Of a stretch of 54,677 bases of DNA, positions 33,973-41,920 are shown in pieces (the stretch's first letter is position 1; every line of letters begins with the position of its first letter). The translations under genes were made by a program, and so were the position numbers. The DNA is from JAPSGM01 sp963777045. Its GTDB lineage: Bacteria > Chloroflexota > Limnocylindria > QHBO01. Location: positions 1-54,677 of the forward strand of contig CAVZPD010000002.1 of assembly GCA_963777045.1 (NCBI GenBank), in the 5' to 3' direction. Below the pieces are notes generated by a model. That model worked only from the letters and a program-made list of their open reading frames with translations. It had not been told where the DNA came from and made no database searches.

Positions 33973-35093
33973 TGGCCGACCTGCGCGTCGACATCTGCGG
34001 GATCGAGCTGCGGAACCCGATCCTGCCCGCGGCCGGGCCCCCGGTCCGCGATGGTGCCGCCCTGCTGGCATGCGCCCAGGGGGGCGCCGGCGCGCTGGTC
34101 GCCAAGACGATCTCGACCCGCGCCGCGGAACCGCCCATCCCGAACATGGCCGAGATCCCGCACGGCATGGTCAACACCGAGCTGTGGTCCGAGCTGCCGC
34201 CCGAACAGTGGCTGGATCGCGAGTACGCGATCGCGCGCACCGCGAACCTGCCGCTCATCGTGAGCATGGGCTACACCGCCGACGAGATCGCCGAGCTGGC
34301 GCCGCGCGTGAAGCCGTTCGCCGATGCCGTGGAGCTGTCCACGCACTACATCGGCGAGGACGCTGGCCCCATGGTCGGCGCCATCCGCGCCGCCAAGGCG
34401 GCGCTCGACGTGCCGGTCTTCGTGAAGCTCAGCCCGCACGGCCAGGACATGGGCCACGCTGCGCGCCTGGCGGCCGATGCCGGAGCGGACGGGATCGCCG
34501 CCATCAACAGCTTCGGCCCGGTCCTCTCCATCGACATCGAGACGGCGCGGCCGCAGCTCGGCGGTCCGAACGGGCACGGATGGCTCTCCGGGCCGGCGAT
34601 CAAGCCGCTTGCGGTGCGCTGCGTACGCGAGATCGCACGTGCGGTCGACCTGCCCGTCATCGGCGTCGGAGGCGTCTCACGCGGTACCGACGTGGTCGAG
34701 TTCCTCATGGCCGGCGCATCGGCGGTTCAGGTCTGCACGGCGGCGATCCTGCGTGGCCCCTCCGTCTTCGGCCGCATCGCCGGGGAGCTTGACGCCTGGC
34801 TGGACGCGCACGGCCACGCATCGGTCCGGGAGGTCCATGGCATTGCGCTGCAGCAGGCCATGCCGGCCCGGCCCCTGGCGCCCCTCATCGACGCCGATGC
34901 CTGCAATGACTGCGGCCTGTGCCTGACCTCCTGCGCCTACGGCGCGATTCACGTCGTCGACGGCCGCATCGCACTCGAGGGCGAGCAATGCAGCCGCTGC
35001 GGCCTGTGCGTCACGCGTTGCCGGCGCGACGCCATCCACTGGCCCTCGAACGGCCCCGCGGCGTCAGCGGCACCGCCGGCGGGGGAGGGTTGA
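33972..35093 (+). CDS. Dihydroorotate-dehydrogenase-like flavoprotein with C-terminal 2x[4Fe-4S] domain (PreA/YgfK-like)
   Basis: The 373-residue protein is a class-1 DHOD TIM barrel (about residues 1-290), like PreA of the dihydropyrimidine dehydrogenase complex. A ferredoxin-type pair follows: CNDCGLCLTSCAYGAIHVVD and CSRCGLCVTRCRRDAIHW. FMN-site strands are seen in NPILPAAGPP, VFVKLSPHG, VIGVGGVSRGTDVVEFL and AGASAVQVCTAAI. The catalytic-base Cys of PreA-type enzymes (LSCP) is replaced: ELSTHYIG. IPHGMVNTELWSE resembles, from memory, the YgfK barrel. It may reduce a purine-derived C=C or C=N bond or accept electrons from the molybdoenzyme. Last gene of the plus arm. Confidence 0.8.
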   Translation: MADLRVDICGIELRNPILPAAGPPVRDGAALLACAQGGAGALVAKTISTRAAEPPIPNMAEIPHGMVNTELWSELPPEQWLDREYAIARTANLPLIVSMGYTADEIAELAPRVKPFADAVELSTHYIGEDAGPMVGAIRAAKAALDVPVFVKLSPHGQDMGHAARLAADAGADGIAAINSFGPVLSIDIETARPQLGGPNGHGWLSGPAIKPLAVRCVREIARAVDLPVIGVGGVSRGTDVVEFLMAGASAVQVCTAAILRGPSVFGRIAGELDAWLDAHGHASVREVHGIALQQAMPARPLAPLIDADACNDCGLCLTSCAYGAIHVVDGRIALEGEQCSRCGLCVTRCRRDAIHWPSNGPAASAAPPAGEG

Positions 35094-35120
35094 CGTGACG
35101 CCGATGGCCGGGCTTCGCCC

Positions 35121-35161
35121 TTGCGGCGGACGGGCGGAGTCCCTACCCTGAGGATTCCATG
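35121..35161 (+). promoter_or_regulatory. Promoter of the secreted GH25-like gene
   Basis: TTGCGG (35121-35126), 17-bp spacer, TACCCT (35144-35149), then nine bases to the ATG at 35159. The transcript leader would be only about two to three bases long. Confidence 0.5.
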
Positions 35162-36004
35162 ACCCGAGTGCCCGTCGGTGTCGCCCAGCGCCGACTGTCG
35201 TTTGCCCTCTCACCGCTGCTGGCGGCGCTTCTCCTGCTGCCCTTCGGGGCCGTGGCGGCGGGCCGCGACATGACCACTGCGGACGTCTCGACGGGGCCGA
35301 CCCTGCCCATCGGTTACGACATCTCGTACCCCCAGTGCGGTGCGCCGCTGCCAAGTGACGTGGCGTTCGGAATCGTGGGGGTCAACGGCGGCCGGGTCTA
35401 CGCCCCGAACCCATGCCTGGCGCCGGAAGCGCTCGAGCAGAGTCAGCTCGCGTGGGCCGGACGCGAGGCGGAGCTCTACGCGAATACGGCGAACCCGGGG
35501 CCGGAGCAGAGCGACTACTGGCCGACGGGCCAGACCTCACCCCGCGTGTGCAGTCCCGATGACGTCGACAGCGTCGACTGCGCGTACGACTACGGCTGGA
35601 ACGCCGCCGCCGACTCCTACGCCAGCGCCCTGGCCGCCTACGTGGGCCTCGGCTGGGCCGATGCCGATGCCACCCGCATCCCGACCGCCAATCGATGGTG
35701 GCTGGACGTGGAGGTGGCCAACTCGTGGCGCAGCGACGAGGAGCGCAACGTCGCCGCGCTGCAGGGTGCGGTCGACTACCTCGAGTCGATGGAAGTGGGG
35801 GGCGTCGGCTTCTACTCGGCGCCGAGGATGTGGCAGAAGATCACCGGCGGAACCGATGCGTTCGCCGACCATCCCTCGTGGACGGCGGGGGCCAGCACCA
35901 TGGCGCAGGCACGGCAGGTCTGCCAGCAGCCGGGCTTCACCGGTGGCCGCGTCGAGATGGCGCAGTACTTCGCCAACGGGTTCGACGCGAACCACCGCTG
36001 CTGA
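35159..36004 (+). CDS. Secreted glycoside-hydrolase-like protein (GH25-type barrel)
   Basis: The signal peptide LSFALSPLLAALLLLPFGAV is cut after AVAAG. The mature part begins GYDISYPQCGAPLPSDVAFG, followed by FGIVGVNGGRVY, LYANTANPGP and RWWLDVEVANSW. The D-I-S at the first strand and D-x-E on a later strand (LDVEVA) match the acidic pair of GH25 muramidases and related barrels. VGGVGFYSAPRMW also fits. 281 aa, four to six cysteines probably paired outside the cell. Likely hydrolyses or binds cell-wall glycan, but the active-site match is partial. Convergent with the SnoaL-like gene (six-base gap). Confidence 0.65.
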   Translation: MTRVPVGVAQRRLSFALSPLLAALLLLPFGAVAAGRDMTTADVSTGPTLPIGYDISYPQCGAPLPSDVAFGIVGVNGGRVYAPNPCLAPEALEQSQLAWAGREAELYANTANPGPEQSDYWPTGQTSPRVCSPDDVDSVDCAYDYGWNAAADSYASALAAYVGLGWADADATRIPTANRWWLDVEVANSWRSDEERNVAALQGAVDYLESMEVGGVGFYSAPRMWQKITGGTDAFADHPSWTAGASTMAQARQVCQQPGFTGGRVEMAQYFANGFDANHRC

Positions 36005-36010
36005 GGTCGC

Positions 36011-36388
36011 TCAGGCGAAGAACTCGTTGATCGCGGCCGTGTCGTCGGAGAACGCCCAGCGTGCCGTGATCTTGCCGTCGCGCACGTGGTAGATCTCCGC
36101 GGTGCGGTAGTCGAGGGTCTTCCCGTTGCGCGTCGCGTGGGCGCTCACCAGGGCGATGGTGTGATCGTCGTTGGCGACCACGTCGTGCAGCTCGCCGCTG
36201 ATCTCGAAGTCCGGCGCCTGCCCGCCCGTGTATCGTGCGGCGAGATCCTCCTTGCTGAGCGGCGCATCGCGTCCGATCTCGTACCAGGCGACGTCATCGG
36301 CCAGCATCTCGGCCATGGTCGCGTTGTCCCCGCTGTTCATGGCATCGAAACCACGGCGGGCCAATGCGGCGTTGGGATGCTCAGGCAT
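36011..36388 (-). CDS. SnoaL-like / nuclear-transport-factor-2 family protein
   Basis: The 125-residue alpha+beta cone-fold protein has the typical opening NAALARRGFDAMNSGDNATM, then MLADDVAWYEIGRD, YTGGQAPDFEISGELHDVVA, and the end AEIYHVRDGKITARWAFSDD, as in polyketide-cyclase-like SnoaL proteins. Members may be small hydrolases, isomerases or ligand carriers; no catalytic residue can be assigned. The GAGGAG before the ATG at 36388 supports the start. Isolated gene. Confidence 0.78.
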   Translation of the reverse strand: MPEHPNAALARRGFDAMNSGDNATMAEMLADDVAWYEIGRDAPLSKEDLAARYTGGQAPDFEISGELHDVVANDDHTIALVSAHATRNGKTLDYRTAEIYHVRDGKITARWAFSDDTAAINEFFA

Positions 36389-36558
36389 GGGTGCTCCTCA
36401 TCGGTGGCGAAGAACGCAAGCGTACGACGGTTCCGCAAGCGGACGCCGGCACCCAGCTCGTCGCGCTGCGCGAAGTTGCGTTGCATCTCGGCGCGGACCG
36501 CTTCGAATCCGGATGCCGTCGTGCCGTGGAGCTGCATGGAGCGGCACTCCAGGAGGTC

Positions 36559-36573
36559 TAAGATCGACGCATG
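36559..36573 (+). promoter_or_regulatory. Leaderless -10 element TAAGAT, six bases before ATG
   Basis: TAAGAT at 36559-36564, six bases, then the cyclase ATG at 36571. AGGAGG immediately precedes the hexamer but would be upstream of the transcription start. Confidence 0.55.
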
Positions 36574-37345
36574 GCGGAGCTCGACGGGACGAAGCGCAGG
36601 CAGCTGAGGGACAGTGCGTTCGCCTACATCGACGGACGCGGCCGGCGGCGGCTGCCGATCAACGACGCTGCCCACGTGCGCAACGCGCTGTCGCGCTTCA
36701 ACCAGGTCATCTTCGAGAGCCCCGAGGCCAGGGATCGCGCCCGGACGCGGCTGCTGCGCGCGGCCAGCCGGCATGGCATCGTGCCGGTCGGATTCGTGGA
36801 GGGGCAGCTGCGCGCCGGTTCCGAGAGCCGGCTGCCGAACGGCGCCGTGACCTTCCTGATGCTCGACATCGTCGATTCGACCGGGCTGCTCCACCGGCTC
36901 GAGGACCGATACGCGCGCCTGCTCAGCGACCTGCGGCGGCTCACCCGAGCGACGGTCCAGCGGGCCGGCGGGGTGGAGGTGGATGCGCGCGGCGACGAGT
37001 ACTTCGCCGTCTTCCGACGCTCGTCGGAGGCGATCGCCGCCGCGCTGGCAGATCCGCTCGTCCGTCGCCGAGCGTGACTGGCCGGACGGGACGGCGCTGC
37101 AGCTCCGCTACGGCATCCACAGTGGCCGGCCGACGCTGACCGAATCGGGCTACGTCGGGCTGGCGGTCCATGCCGTGCGGCGCATCTGCTCCGCGGCCGC
37201 GCCGGACCAGGTGCTCGCATCGCGCTCGGCGGTGGCACCGGTCCGGGCGAACGGGCGCCCGGCCTTCGCGCTGGTGGAACTTGGTCCACATCGGTTGAAG
37301 GGCCTGCCGGAATCCGAGCACCTCTTCGAGGTGACCGTGAATTGA
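36571..37345 (+). pseudogene. Class III cyclase-like protein, one-base frameshift near 37051
   Basis: The first frame (36571-37050) gives an N-terminal helical domain with NDAAHVRNALSRFNQV, then the cyclase start VTFLMLDIVDSTGLLHRLED (metal Asp) and GGVEVDARGDEYFAVF. It then runs into RRRA-stop. The other frame continues with VAERDWPDGTALQLRYGIHS, GYVGLAVHAVRRICSAA and PHRLKGLPESEHLFEV. Dropping one base near 37051 joins them into a protein of about 257 aa. The substrate lysine of true adenylate cyclases is missing (DARGDE instead of K-x-x-GDE), and the transition-state Asn is His (GLAVHAVRR), as in many LuxR-linked cyclase-like domains, so cyclase activity is doubtful. The TTG of the ASCH gene overlaps its stop. 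Confidence 0.75.
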
Positions 37346-37794
37346 GCGAGCGCTTCCGCGACATGCAGGTCACCGGGTTCGGCCACCCGGGCAGCGAGCT
37401 GTGCCGCGAGCTGACGGACCTCGTGCTGGCCGGGACCAAGACCGCCACCGCCGGATTGCTGGTCGAGCTGGAGCTGGATGGCGACGAGATGCCGGTGCCC
37501 GGCATGCGCGAGGTCGTGGTCGACGCGGACGGCAGGTACGCCTGCGTCATCGAGACGACCGAATGCCGCGTCGTCCGCATGGCGGAGGTGGACGACCAGT
37601 TCGCGCGCGACGAGGGCGAGGGCTTCGCCGATGCCGCCGACTGGCGCACCGCGCACGAGGGGTTCTGGAACGGCTACCTGGACGAGATCCGCGACCGGCT
37701 CGGCGATCCAGCCTTCTCCCTCACCGATGACACCATGGTCATCTGCCAGCGCTTCCGGCTGGCCGAGCGCTTCCCGGAGCCGATCTCCCCCTGA
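37342..37794 (+). CDS. ASCH-domain protein
   Basis: The 150-residue product matches the ASCH (ASC-1 homology, PUA-like) fold: FGHPGSELCRELTDLVLAGT, KTATAGLLVELELDGDEMPV, ACVIETTECRVVRMAEVDDQ, FARDEGEGFADAADWRTAHE and FWNGYLDE. ASCH proteins bind RNA, and some small bacterial members hydrolyse N4-acetylcytidine or other modified bases; the KT-A motif and late E/D residues are kept here. A TTG start overlaps the stop of the cyclase (TTGA), so the two are coupled. The palindrome array at 37816-38120 begins 21 bp after the stop. Confidence 0.83.
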   Translation: MSERFRDMQVTGFGHPGSELCRELTDLVLAGTKTATAGLLVELELDGDEMPVPGMREVVVDADGRYACVIETTECRVVRMAEVDDQFARDEGEGFADAADWRTAHEGFWNGYLDEIRDRLGDPAFSLTDDTMVICQRFRLAERFPEPISP

Positions 37795-37815
37795 TCGCGG
37801 CCCGGCGCCCGCCCC

Positions 37816-38120
37816 GTTGCGCGCTGCGCAACGATCTGCGCCTGACGGCGCGCCCGGGGGCCATTCCGGAGTGGATCGTTGCGCTGGCCGCAACGTTCAG
37901 CGCGGGAAGGGGCGCTCGTGCTGGTTTCGTTGCGTGGACTGCAACAATCCGCGCCAGACGGCGCGCCCAGGGGCCATTCCGGAGTGGATCGTTGCGCTGG
38001 CCGCAACGTTCAGCGCGGGAAGGGGCGCTCGTGCTGGTTTCGTTGCGTGGACTGCAACAATTCGCGCCGGAACGCCGGCCGGGGGGACGAGCCGGTGCGA
38101 TCCGTTGCACATGGCGCAAC
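37816..38120. repeat. Array of six 17-bp palindromes GTTGC-N7-GCAAC at alternating 62/51-bp spacing
   Basis: Copies at 37816-37832, 37878-37894, 37929-37945, 37991-38007, 38042-38058 and 38104-38120. Start-to-start distances are 62, 51, 62, 51, 62. The intervening pieces are exactly 45 and 34 bases; most are near-identical (113-bp unit, two full copies from 37861), but the last 45-base spacer has diverged in sequence while keeping its length. This fills the 329-bp gap between the ASCH gene and the convergent gene at 38124. Frames through it exist but look repeat-derived. It is not a CRISPR array (repeats too short, spacers repeated). Confidence 0.85.
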
Positions 38121-38123
38121 GCC

Positions 38124-38390
38124 CTAGATCCGCGCTCCGCTGGTGTCGGGCGGCTCGGGACGGTCGACCGGGTCATCCAGCCCTTCCACGGTCAGGCCCT
38201 CGGCCGATGCCCACGCATCGCGCAGCGGCTCCTCGATCTGGGTGACGGGGCGCGGCCGATTGACCACCAGGTGGTCGACCCCGGCCAGCAGGCCGGCGAC
38301 CACGTGACCCGCCGCCGGGTTCGAGGGGAGCGGCTTTCCCTCGGTGGGCGGTGGTGGGCGTCCGTCCGGCTTCTGCATCGGTCCATCCAT
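38124..38390 (-). CDS. Hypothetical soluble protein
   Basis: The 88-residue frame starts MDGPMQKPDGRPPPPTEGKP, proline-rich at first, then AAGHVVAGLLAGVDHLVVNR and PVTQIEEPLRDAWASAEGLT. The middle could form a helix and strand pair. ATG at 38390, with an alternative at 38378. No family is known to me. Its stop lies four bases past the last palindrome of the array. Coding is supported by the codon pattern only, so treat as tentative. Confidence 0.5.
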   Translation of the reverse strand: MDGPMQKPDGRPPPPTEGKPLPSNPAAGHVVAGLLAGVDHLVVNRPRPVTQIEEPLRDAWASAEGLTVEGLDDPVDRPEPPDTSGARI

Positions 38391-38455
38391 CCTACGCGGC
38401 ATTGACGGCAGGAGCCATCCTGTACGGAAATCACGCTGGACGGAGGACTGCACCA

Positions 38456-39133
38456 ATGGCGCCAGGTGACGTCGAGCACGCAGCGAGCCAGGAGGAACCG
38501 GCAACGCCTGCGATGCGTCTGCAGATTCTCTCGACCGAGCACTGGAGCCTCCTCGCGTCCCGGGGCCTCGCCTGGAACGAGTCGTTTGCCCGCGCGGGCA
38601 TGTTCCTCTCCACGCTCTCGTTCACGGCAGTCGCGCTGGCACTGGTGGCCCAGGCGACGACCTTCAACGGCGACTTCCGGCTCTTCGCCCTGGTGGTGCT
38701 GCCGGTGGTGCTGTTCCTCGGCATCGGCACGCTCCTCCGGCTCGACCACGCGAACTACCACGATGCGCAATGCATCGTCGGGATGAACCGAATCCGCGCC
38801 AAGTACGCGCAGATGGCACCCGACCTGGCCGAGCTGTTCGTCATGGGCGTGACCGACGATGAGCGTGGCATCGCACGGACCATGGGTTTGATTCCGTGGC
38901 GCTCGACGCCCATGAACCTGATCGCCGCCACTCCCGTCGTGGTCGGCGTCTTGAACGCGGTGCTCTTCGCGACGATCGTCGCGTTTGGTGCCATGCAGCT
39001 GGGCGTTGCCGGGGGTTGGGTGGTGGCAGTTGCCGCCGCCAGCTTTGCAGCAGCCCTGGTCGTGCTTGCGATCTACGCGCGACGCCTGATGGTCGTCTCC
39101 ATCAGGCAGCATCGCCCGTTGTTCCCGGGTTAG
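38456..39133 (+). CDS. Conserved membrane protein, four spans
   Basis: A 225-residue protein with a soluble head ending LQILSTEHWSLLASRGLAWN. Spans lie near residues 50-72 (MFLSTLSFTAVALALVAQ), 78-97 (FALVVLPVVLFLGIGTLL), 160-185 (LIAATPVVVGVLNAVLFATI) and 190-212 (GWVVAVAAASFAAALVVLAI). Between spans 2 and 3 a cytosolic stretch has RLDHANYHDAQCIVGMNRIR. CGGAGG eight bases before the ATG at 38456 fixes the start. I recall similar four-span proteins in soil bacteria, all uncharacterised. Confidence 0.75.
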   Translation: MAPGDVEHAASQEEPATPAMRLQILSTEHWSLLASRGLAWNESFARAGMFLSTLSFTAVALALVAQATTFNGDFRLFALVVLPVVLFLGIGTLLRLDHANYHDAQCIVGMNRIRAKYAQMAPDLAELFVMGVTDDERGIARTMGLIPWRSTPMNLIAATPVVVGVLNAVLFATIVAFGAMQLGVAGGWVVAVAAASFAAALVVLAIYARRLMVVSIRQHRPLFPG

Positions 39134-39220
39134 CGTCCGACCAGGAGAGTCCGTTGAGTGGCAACTGAAGACCGGCATCGGTTCTGCACGGTGTGAAGCC
39201 AGGACGCAACAGAGGCGACC

Positions 39221-39409
39221 ATGCCGTACGACAAGATCTCGGACCTGCCGGAGTCACAGGTGGACCAGTACAGCCACCACCAGAAGGAGGCCTTCCTGGA
39301 GGCCTACAACAGCGCCATGGACGAGTACGGTGAGGAGAGCCGCGCTTTCGCCGTGGCGCACAACGCCGCACAGAACGCGCCGAAGGACGATCCCAACCCG
39401 GACGACTGA
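39221..39409 (+). CDS. ChaB family protein
   Basis: The 62-residue protein contains the ChaB signature: MPYDKISDLPESQVDQYS, then HHQKEAFLEAYNSAMDEY, then AFAVAHNAAQ. ChaB was named as a regulator of the ChaA cation antiporter in E. coli, but many members occur without chaA and the true role is unclear. The protein is short, acidic, helical and soluble. AGAGG precedes the ATG. It ends five bases from the convergent LCP gene. Confidence 0.88.
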   Translation: MPYDKISDLPESQVDQYSHHQKEAFLEAYNSAMDEYGEESRAFAVAHNAAQNAPKDDPNPDD

Positions 39410-39413
39410 GCGC

Positions 39414-40889
39414 TCAGCAGCCTCCGCCTGACCCGCTTGGTCCTGGCGCCACCGACGGCGCCGGCCCGTCGAAGGCGTCCGCCACGCTGTGCTGCACGCG
39501 CTGCACGTCCGGTGGCGTGAGCGTCACGTTGTAGTCGTCGAAGAGCACGTGGCTCTCCAGCGGACCCGTCCGGATCGAGATCATGTCCGGGACGTCCTCC
39601 AGCGGCAGGTTGGTCCAGATCGACTCTTTCGCCACGTCCAGCACCGAGGACAGGTTTCCCAGCAGGTTGCAGGTGATCTCGCGCTGCAGGGCACGGATGA
39701 CCTGCTGCTGCCGGTACATGCGCTGCAGATCGCCGTCCTGGTGTCGCGTTCGGGCGTAGGCCAGCGCGTTCCAGCCGTCCAGGTGCTGATTTCCGGCCGG
39801 GAAGGAGATCTCCACGGCTCCGCTACCGTCGGGGTTCGGATAGTTCGCGTCGTAGACCGGCTGTGGGGCGTTGATGTCGATCCCGCCGATGGCGTCGACC
39901 ATGTCCACGAACCCGTTGAGGTCGGCGACCACCATGCCATCGAGCTGCACGCCGAAGAACTGCTCGGCGGCACCGCTCAGTGCGTTGAGGCCGCGCGTCA
40001 CGTCGTCCTCAGCAGGAAAGAGGTCGGGATGCTGGTTGGCGTAGACGTAGAGAGCGTTGAAGTAGTCGTCCATCAGGCAGCCGCACTCGAAGGCCGAGGC
40101 CGCGGGCTCGGGCAGCGGCACCCCGCGCGTGTAGCGCGGTACGGAGAAGCCTGCGACGCGTCCGCTGGCGAGCTCCACGGAGACGAGGATGATGGCGTCG
40201 GCGCGCATGCTCCAGCGGCCGGGCCCGGCATCCGAGCCGAGGAGGAGGATGTTCAGCCGTCCGTCGGCGGCCCAGTTGGGCACCGGGGTGGGGGAGGGCG
40301 ACTGCGCCAGGGTGGGCCGCGCCGTCTCGCCGTGGGTCGGCTCCTGCGTCGGCTGTAGCGAGGGGGCTGGGCCGCCGCCCGCTCCCCGTGGTCCGCCTTC
40401 GTCGAAGACCGCGATCAGGGTTTCCCGGGCGCTCCAGCCAAGCGACGCCACCCAGCCCTGCATGAAGGCCGTGCTGCCCAGCAGCAGGGCGAGCAGCGCG
40501 AGCGAGACGACCGTCGCTGCCGGCGTCCACCTGCGCCCGCCGATGCCGCGCGCGACGAGGTAGGCATCGGCGATGGCCCAGGCCCGGTAGAGGAGCAGCA
40601 GCAGGCTCAGGATGATGACGACCAGCAGCAGGTCGATGGAGAGGCCGATGCGGAGGAAGATGCGCCGGTCGATGAACCAGATGGCGGCCACGGCGACCAG
40701 GAGCAGCACCGCCGGAATGGCCGTCAGCGCGCCCCGCCGCGCCCGACCGGCGGCGGCCTGCCCGAGGCCGGGGATGAGGAAGGAGAGGACGGCAGCCGCC
40801 GCGGCCCCGAAGGGCCCGTCCAGCGTGGGGCGCGGACGCGCCAGCGGTCGGTCGTCTCGGTCTCCCGGCACCGGCAGAGGATAGGCCAA
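39414..40889 (-). CDS. LytR-CpsA-Psr (LCP) family protein
   Basis: LCP proteins transfer lipid-linked glycopolymers to peptidoglycan outside the membrane. The 491-residue protein has an extra N-terminal membrane unit (four spans, residues about 28-155), then a Pro/Ser/Thr linker to about 205. The LCP domain starts LNILLLGSDAG. Polyprenyl-phosphate-binding residues are visible in RWSMRADAIILVSV, GFSVPRYTRGVPL, FVDMVDAIGGIDI and NALAYARTRHQDGDLQRMYR. The usual PRD is PRY here, a change at a conserved Asp. Possible disulfides: ECGCLMDD and TCNLL. It starts with TTG at 40889; no good ribosome-binding site was found, so the N-terminus is uncertain. Confidence 0.85.
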   Translation of the reverse strand: MAYPLPVPGDRDDRPLARPRPTLDGPFGAAAAAVLSFLIPGLGQAAAGRARRGALTAIPAVLLLVAVAAIWFIDRRIFLRIGLSIDLLLVVIILSLLLLLYRAWAIADAYLVARGIGGRRWTPAATVVSLALLALLLGSTAFMQGWVASLGWSARETLIAVFDEGGPRGAGGGPAPSLQPTQEPTHGETARPTLAQSPSPTPVPNWAADGRLNILLLGSDAGPGRWSMRADAIILVSVELASGRVAGFSVPRYTRGVPLPEPAASAFECGCLMDDYFNALYVYANQHPDLFPAEDDVTRGLNALSGAAEQFFGVQLDGMVVADLNGFVDMVDAIGGIDINAPQPVYDANYPNPDGSGAVEISFPAGNQHLDGWNALAYARTRHQDGDLQRMYRQQQVIRALQREITCNLLGNLSSVLDVAKESIWTNLPLEDVPDMISIRTGPLESHVLFDDYNVTLTPPDVQRVQHSVADAFDGPAPSVAPGPSGSGGGC

Positions 40890-41044
40890 CGCGGTCCCGC
40901 GGCGTCGGGCGAAGGGCGCTAAGGTGTGGTCGCCGCCGCGTCGCTGGTCGCATCGCTGCTACGAGCCGCACGCCATGCGCGCCGGCGCCTCCCGGAGGTC
41001 ATCGGCTCACCGTGCGCCGACCAGGGCTGACCAGGGCCCCCGGG

Positions 41045-41833
41045 TCAGACCGCGACGGCCTCCACGCCCAGGAGCCCGGGGAGGATGTTCCCGAAGAAGA
41101 ATCCGGCAATGCCGGCAAAGGCGGCCAGCAGCAGGATTTCCATGCCGGAGCGCAGCCAGTTGCGCCGCGTCCAGCGGGACTTCACGACGCCGACTGCGAA
41201 CAGGACGCCGCCGGTCGCCACGATCGAGCCGATGACGCCGGACTCGACTGGAAGCAGCAGGTAGGGGACGATCGGCACCGCGGCTCCCACTCCGAACGAC
41301 GCTCCCATGATCAGCGCGCCCTGCAGCGGGCTGCCCTCGGCATGCTCACCGGTGAGGCCGAGCTCCTTCTCGACCATCGTCTTGAGCAGGACGTCGGGAT
41401 GCCGAGCGATGACGCCGGCCACCGACACCGCTTCCTCGCGCGGCAGGCCATCTTCCTCGAACATGTAGGCCATCTCCGCCTCGGCCTCGCCGGGCCGCTC
41501 CCGGACCTCCTCGCGCTCACCGACGATCTGGGCCTCGAAGATCTCCCGCTGGCTCTTGCTGCTCATGTACTCGCCGGCGGCCATGCTGAACACGCCCGCA
41601 AGCCCGGACGCGATCCCGGCAATCAGCACCGGGAAGCGATTCGCTGAGGCGCCGGCCACGGTCGAGACGACGGCGAGGGTGCTCACCAGCCCGTCCTGTG
41701 CACCGAAGATCGCCTCGCGGATCTCGCCCAGCAGGCTGGCCCTCGACCGTTCCTCGGCGAGATGCTCCTGGAGCCAGGCGCGGTCGAACTCGTGCGCCTC
41801 CAGGCCGTTGCGAGCTTCGTTGGATTCGGCCAT
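41045..41833 (-). CDS. VIT1/CCC1-family iron/manganese transporter
   Basis: The 262-residue membrane protein has the family opening EIREAIFGAQDGLVSTLAVV at about residue 35 (the Asp and Gly are key), then SANRFPVLIAGIASGLAGVF and SMAAGEYMSSKSQREIFEAQ. A cytosolic Glu-rich metal-binding helix (EREEVRERPGEAEAEMAYMF) comes next, followed by GALIMGASFGVGAAVPIVPY and three more spans. VIT1/CCC1 proteins export or store Fe2+ or Mn2+ by proton exchange. GAGGGG precedes the ATG at 41833. Divergent from a 2Fe-2S ferredoxin and ferritin-like pair, suggesting shared iron physiology. Confidence 0.9.
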   Translation of the reverse strand: MAESNEARNGLEAHEFDRAWLQEHLAEERSRASLLGEIREAIFGAQDGLVSTLAVVSTVAGASANRFPVLIAGIASGLAGVFSMAAGEYMSSKSQREIFEAQIVGEREEVRERPGEAEAEMAYMFEEDGLPREEAVSVAGVIARHPDVLLKTMVEKELGLTGEHAEGSPLQGALIMGASFGVGAAVPIVPYLLLPVESGVIGSIVATGGVLFAVGVVKSRWTRRNWLRSGMEILLLAAFAGIAGFFFGNILPGLLGVEAVAV

Positions 41834-41920
41834 CTGCCCCTCGTGGCGTGGGATGAGGATCAACGTGCGAAGGAGCCATGGTACGTTGCGGGCAATCTCC
41901 GTTGCGGCGGTCGCCGAGCA

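Noticed and set aside
37816..38120. CRISPR array
   Set aside because: Repeats are only 17 bp, spacers are repeated among themselves, and no cas gene is near.
37674..38176. Repeat-containing ORFs (such as RCGQRNDPLRNGP repeats) over the palindrome array
   Set aside because: Periodicity follows the 113-bp DNA unit in several frames; no start site or known family.
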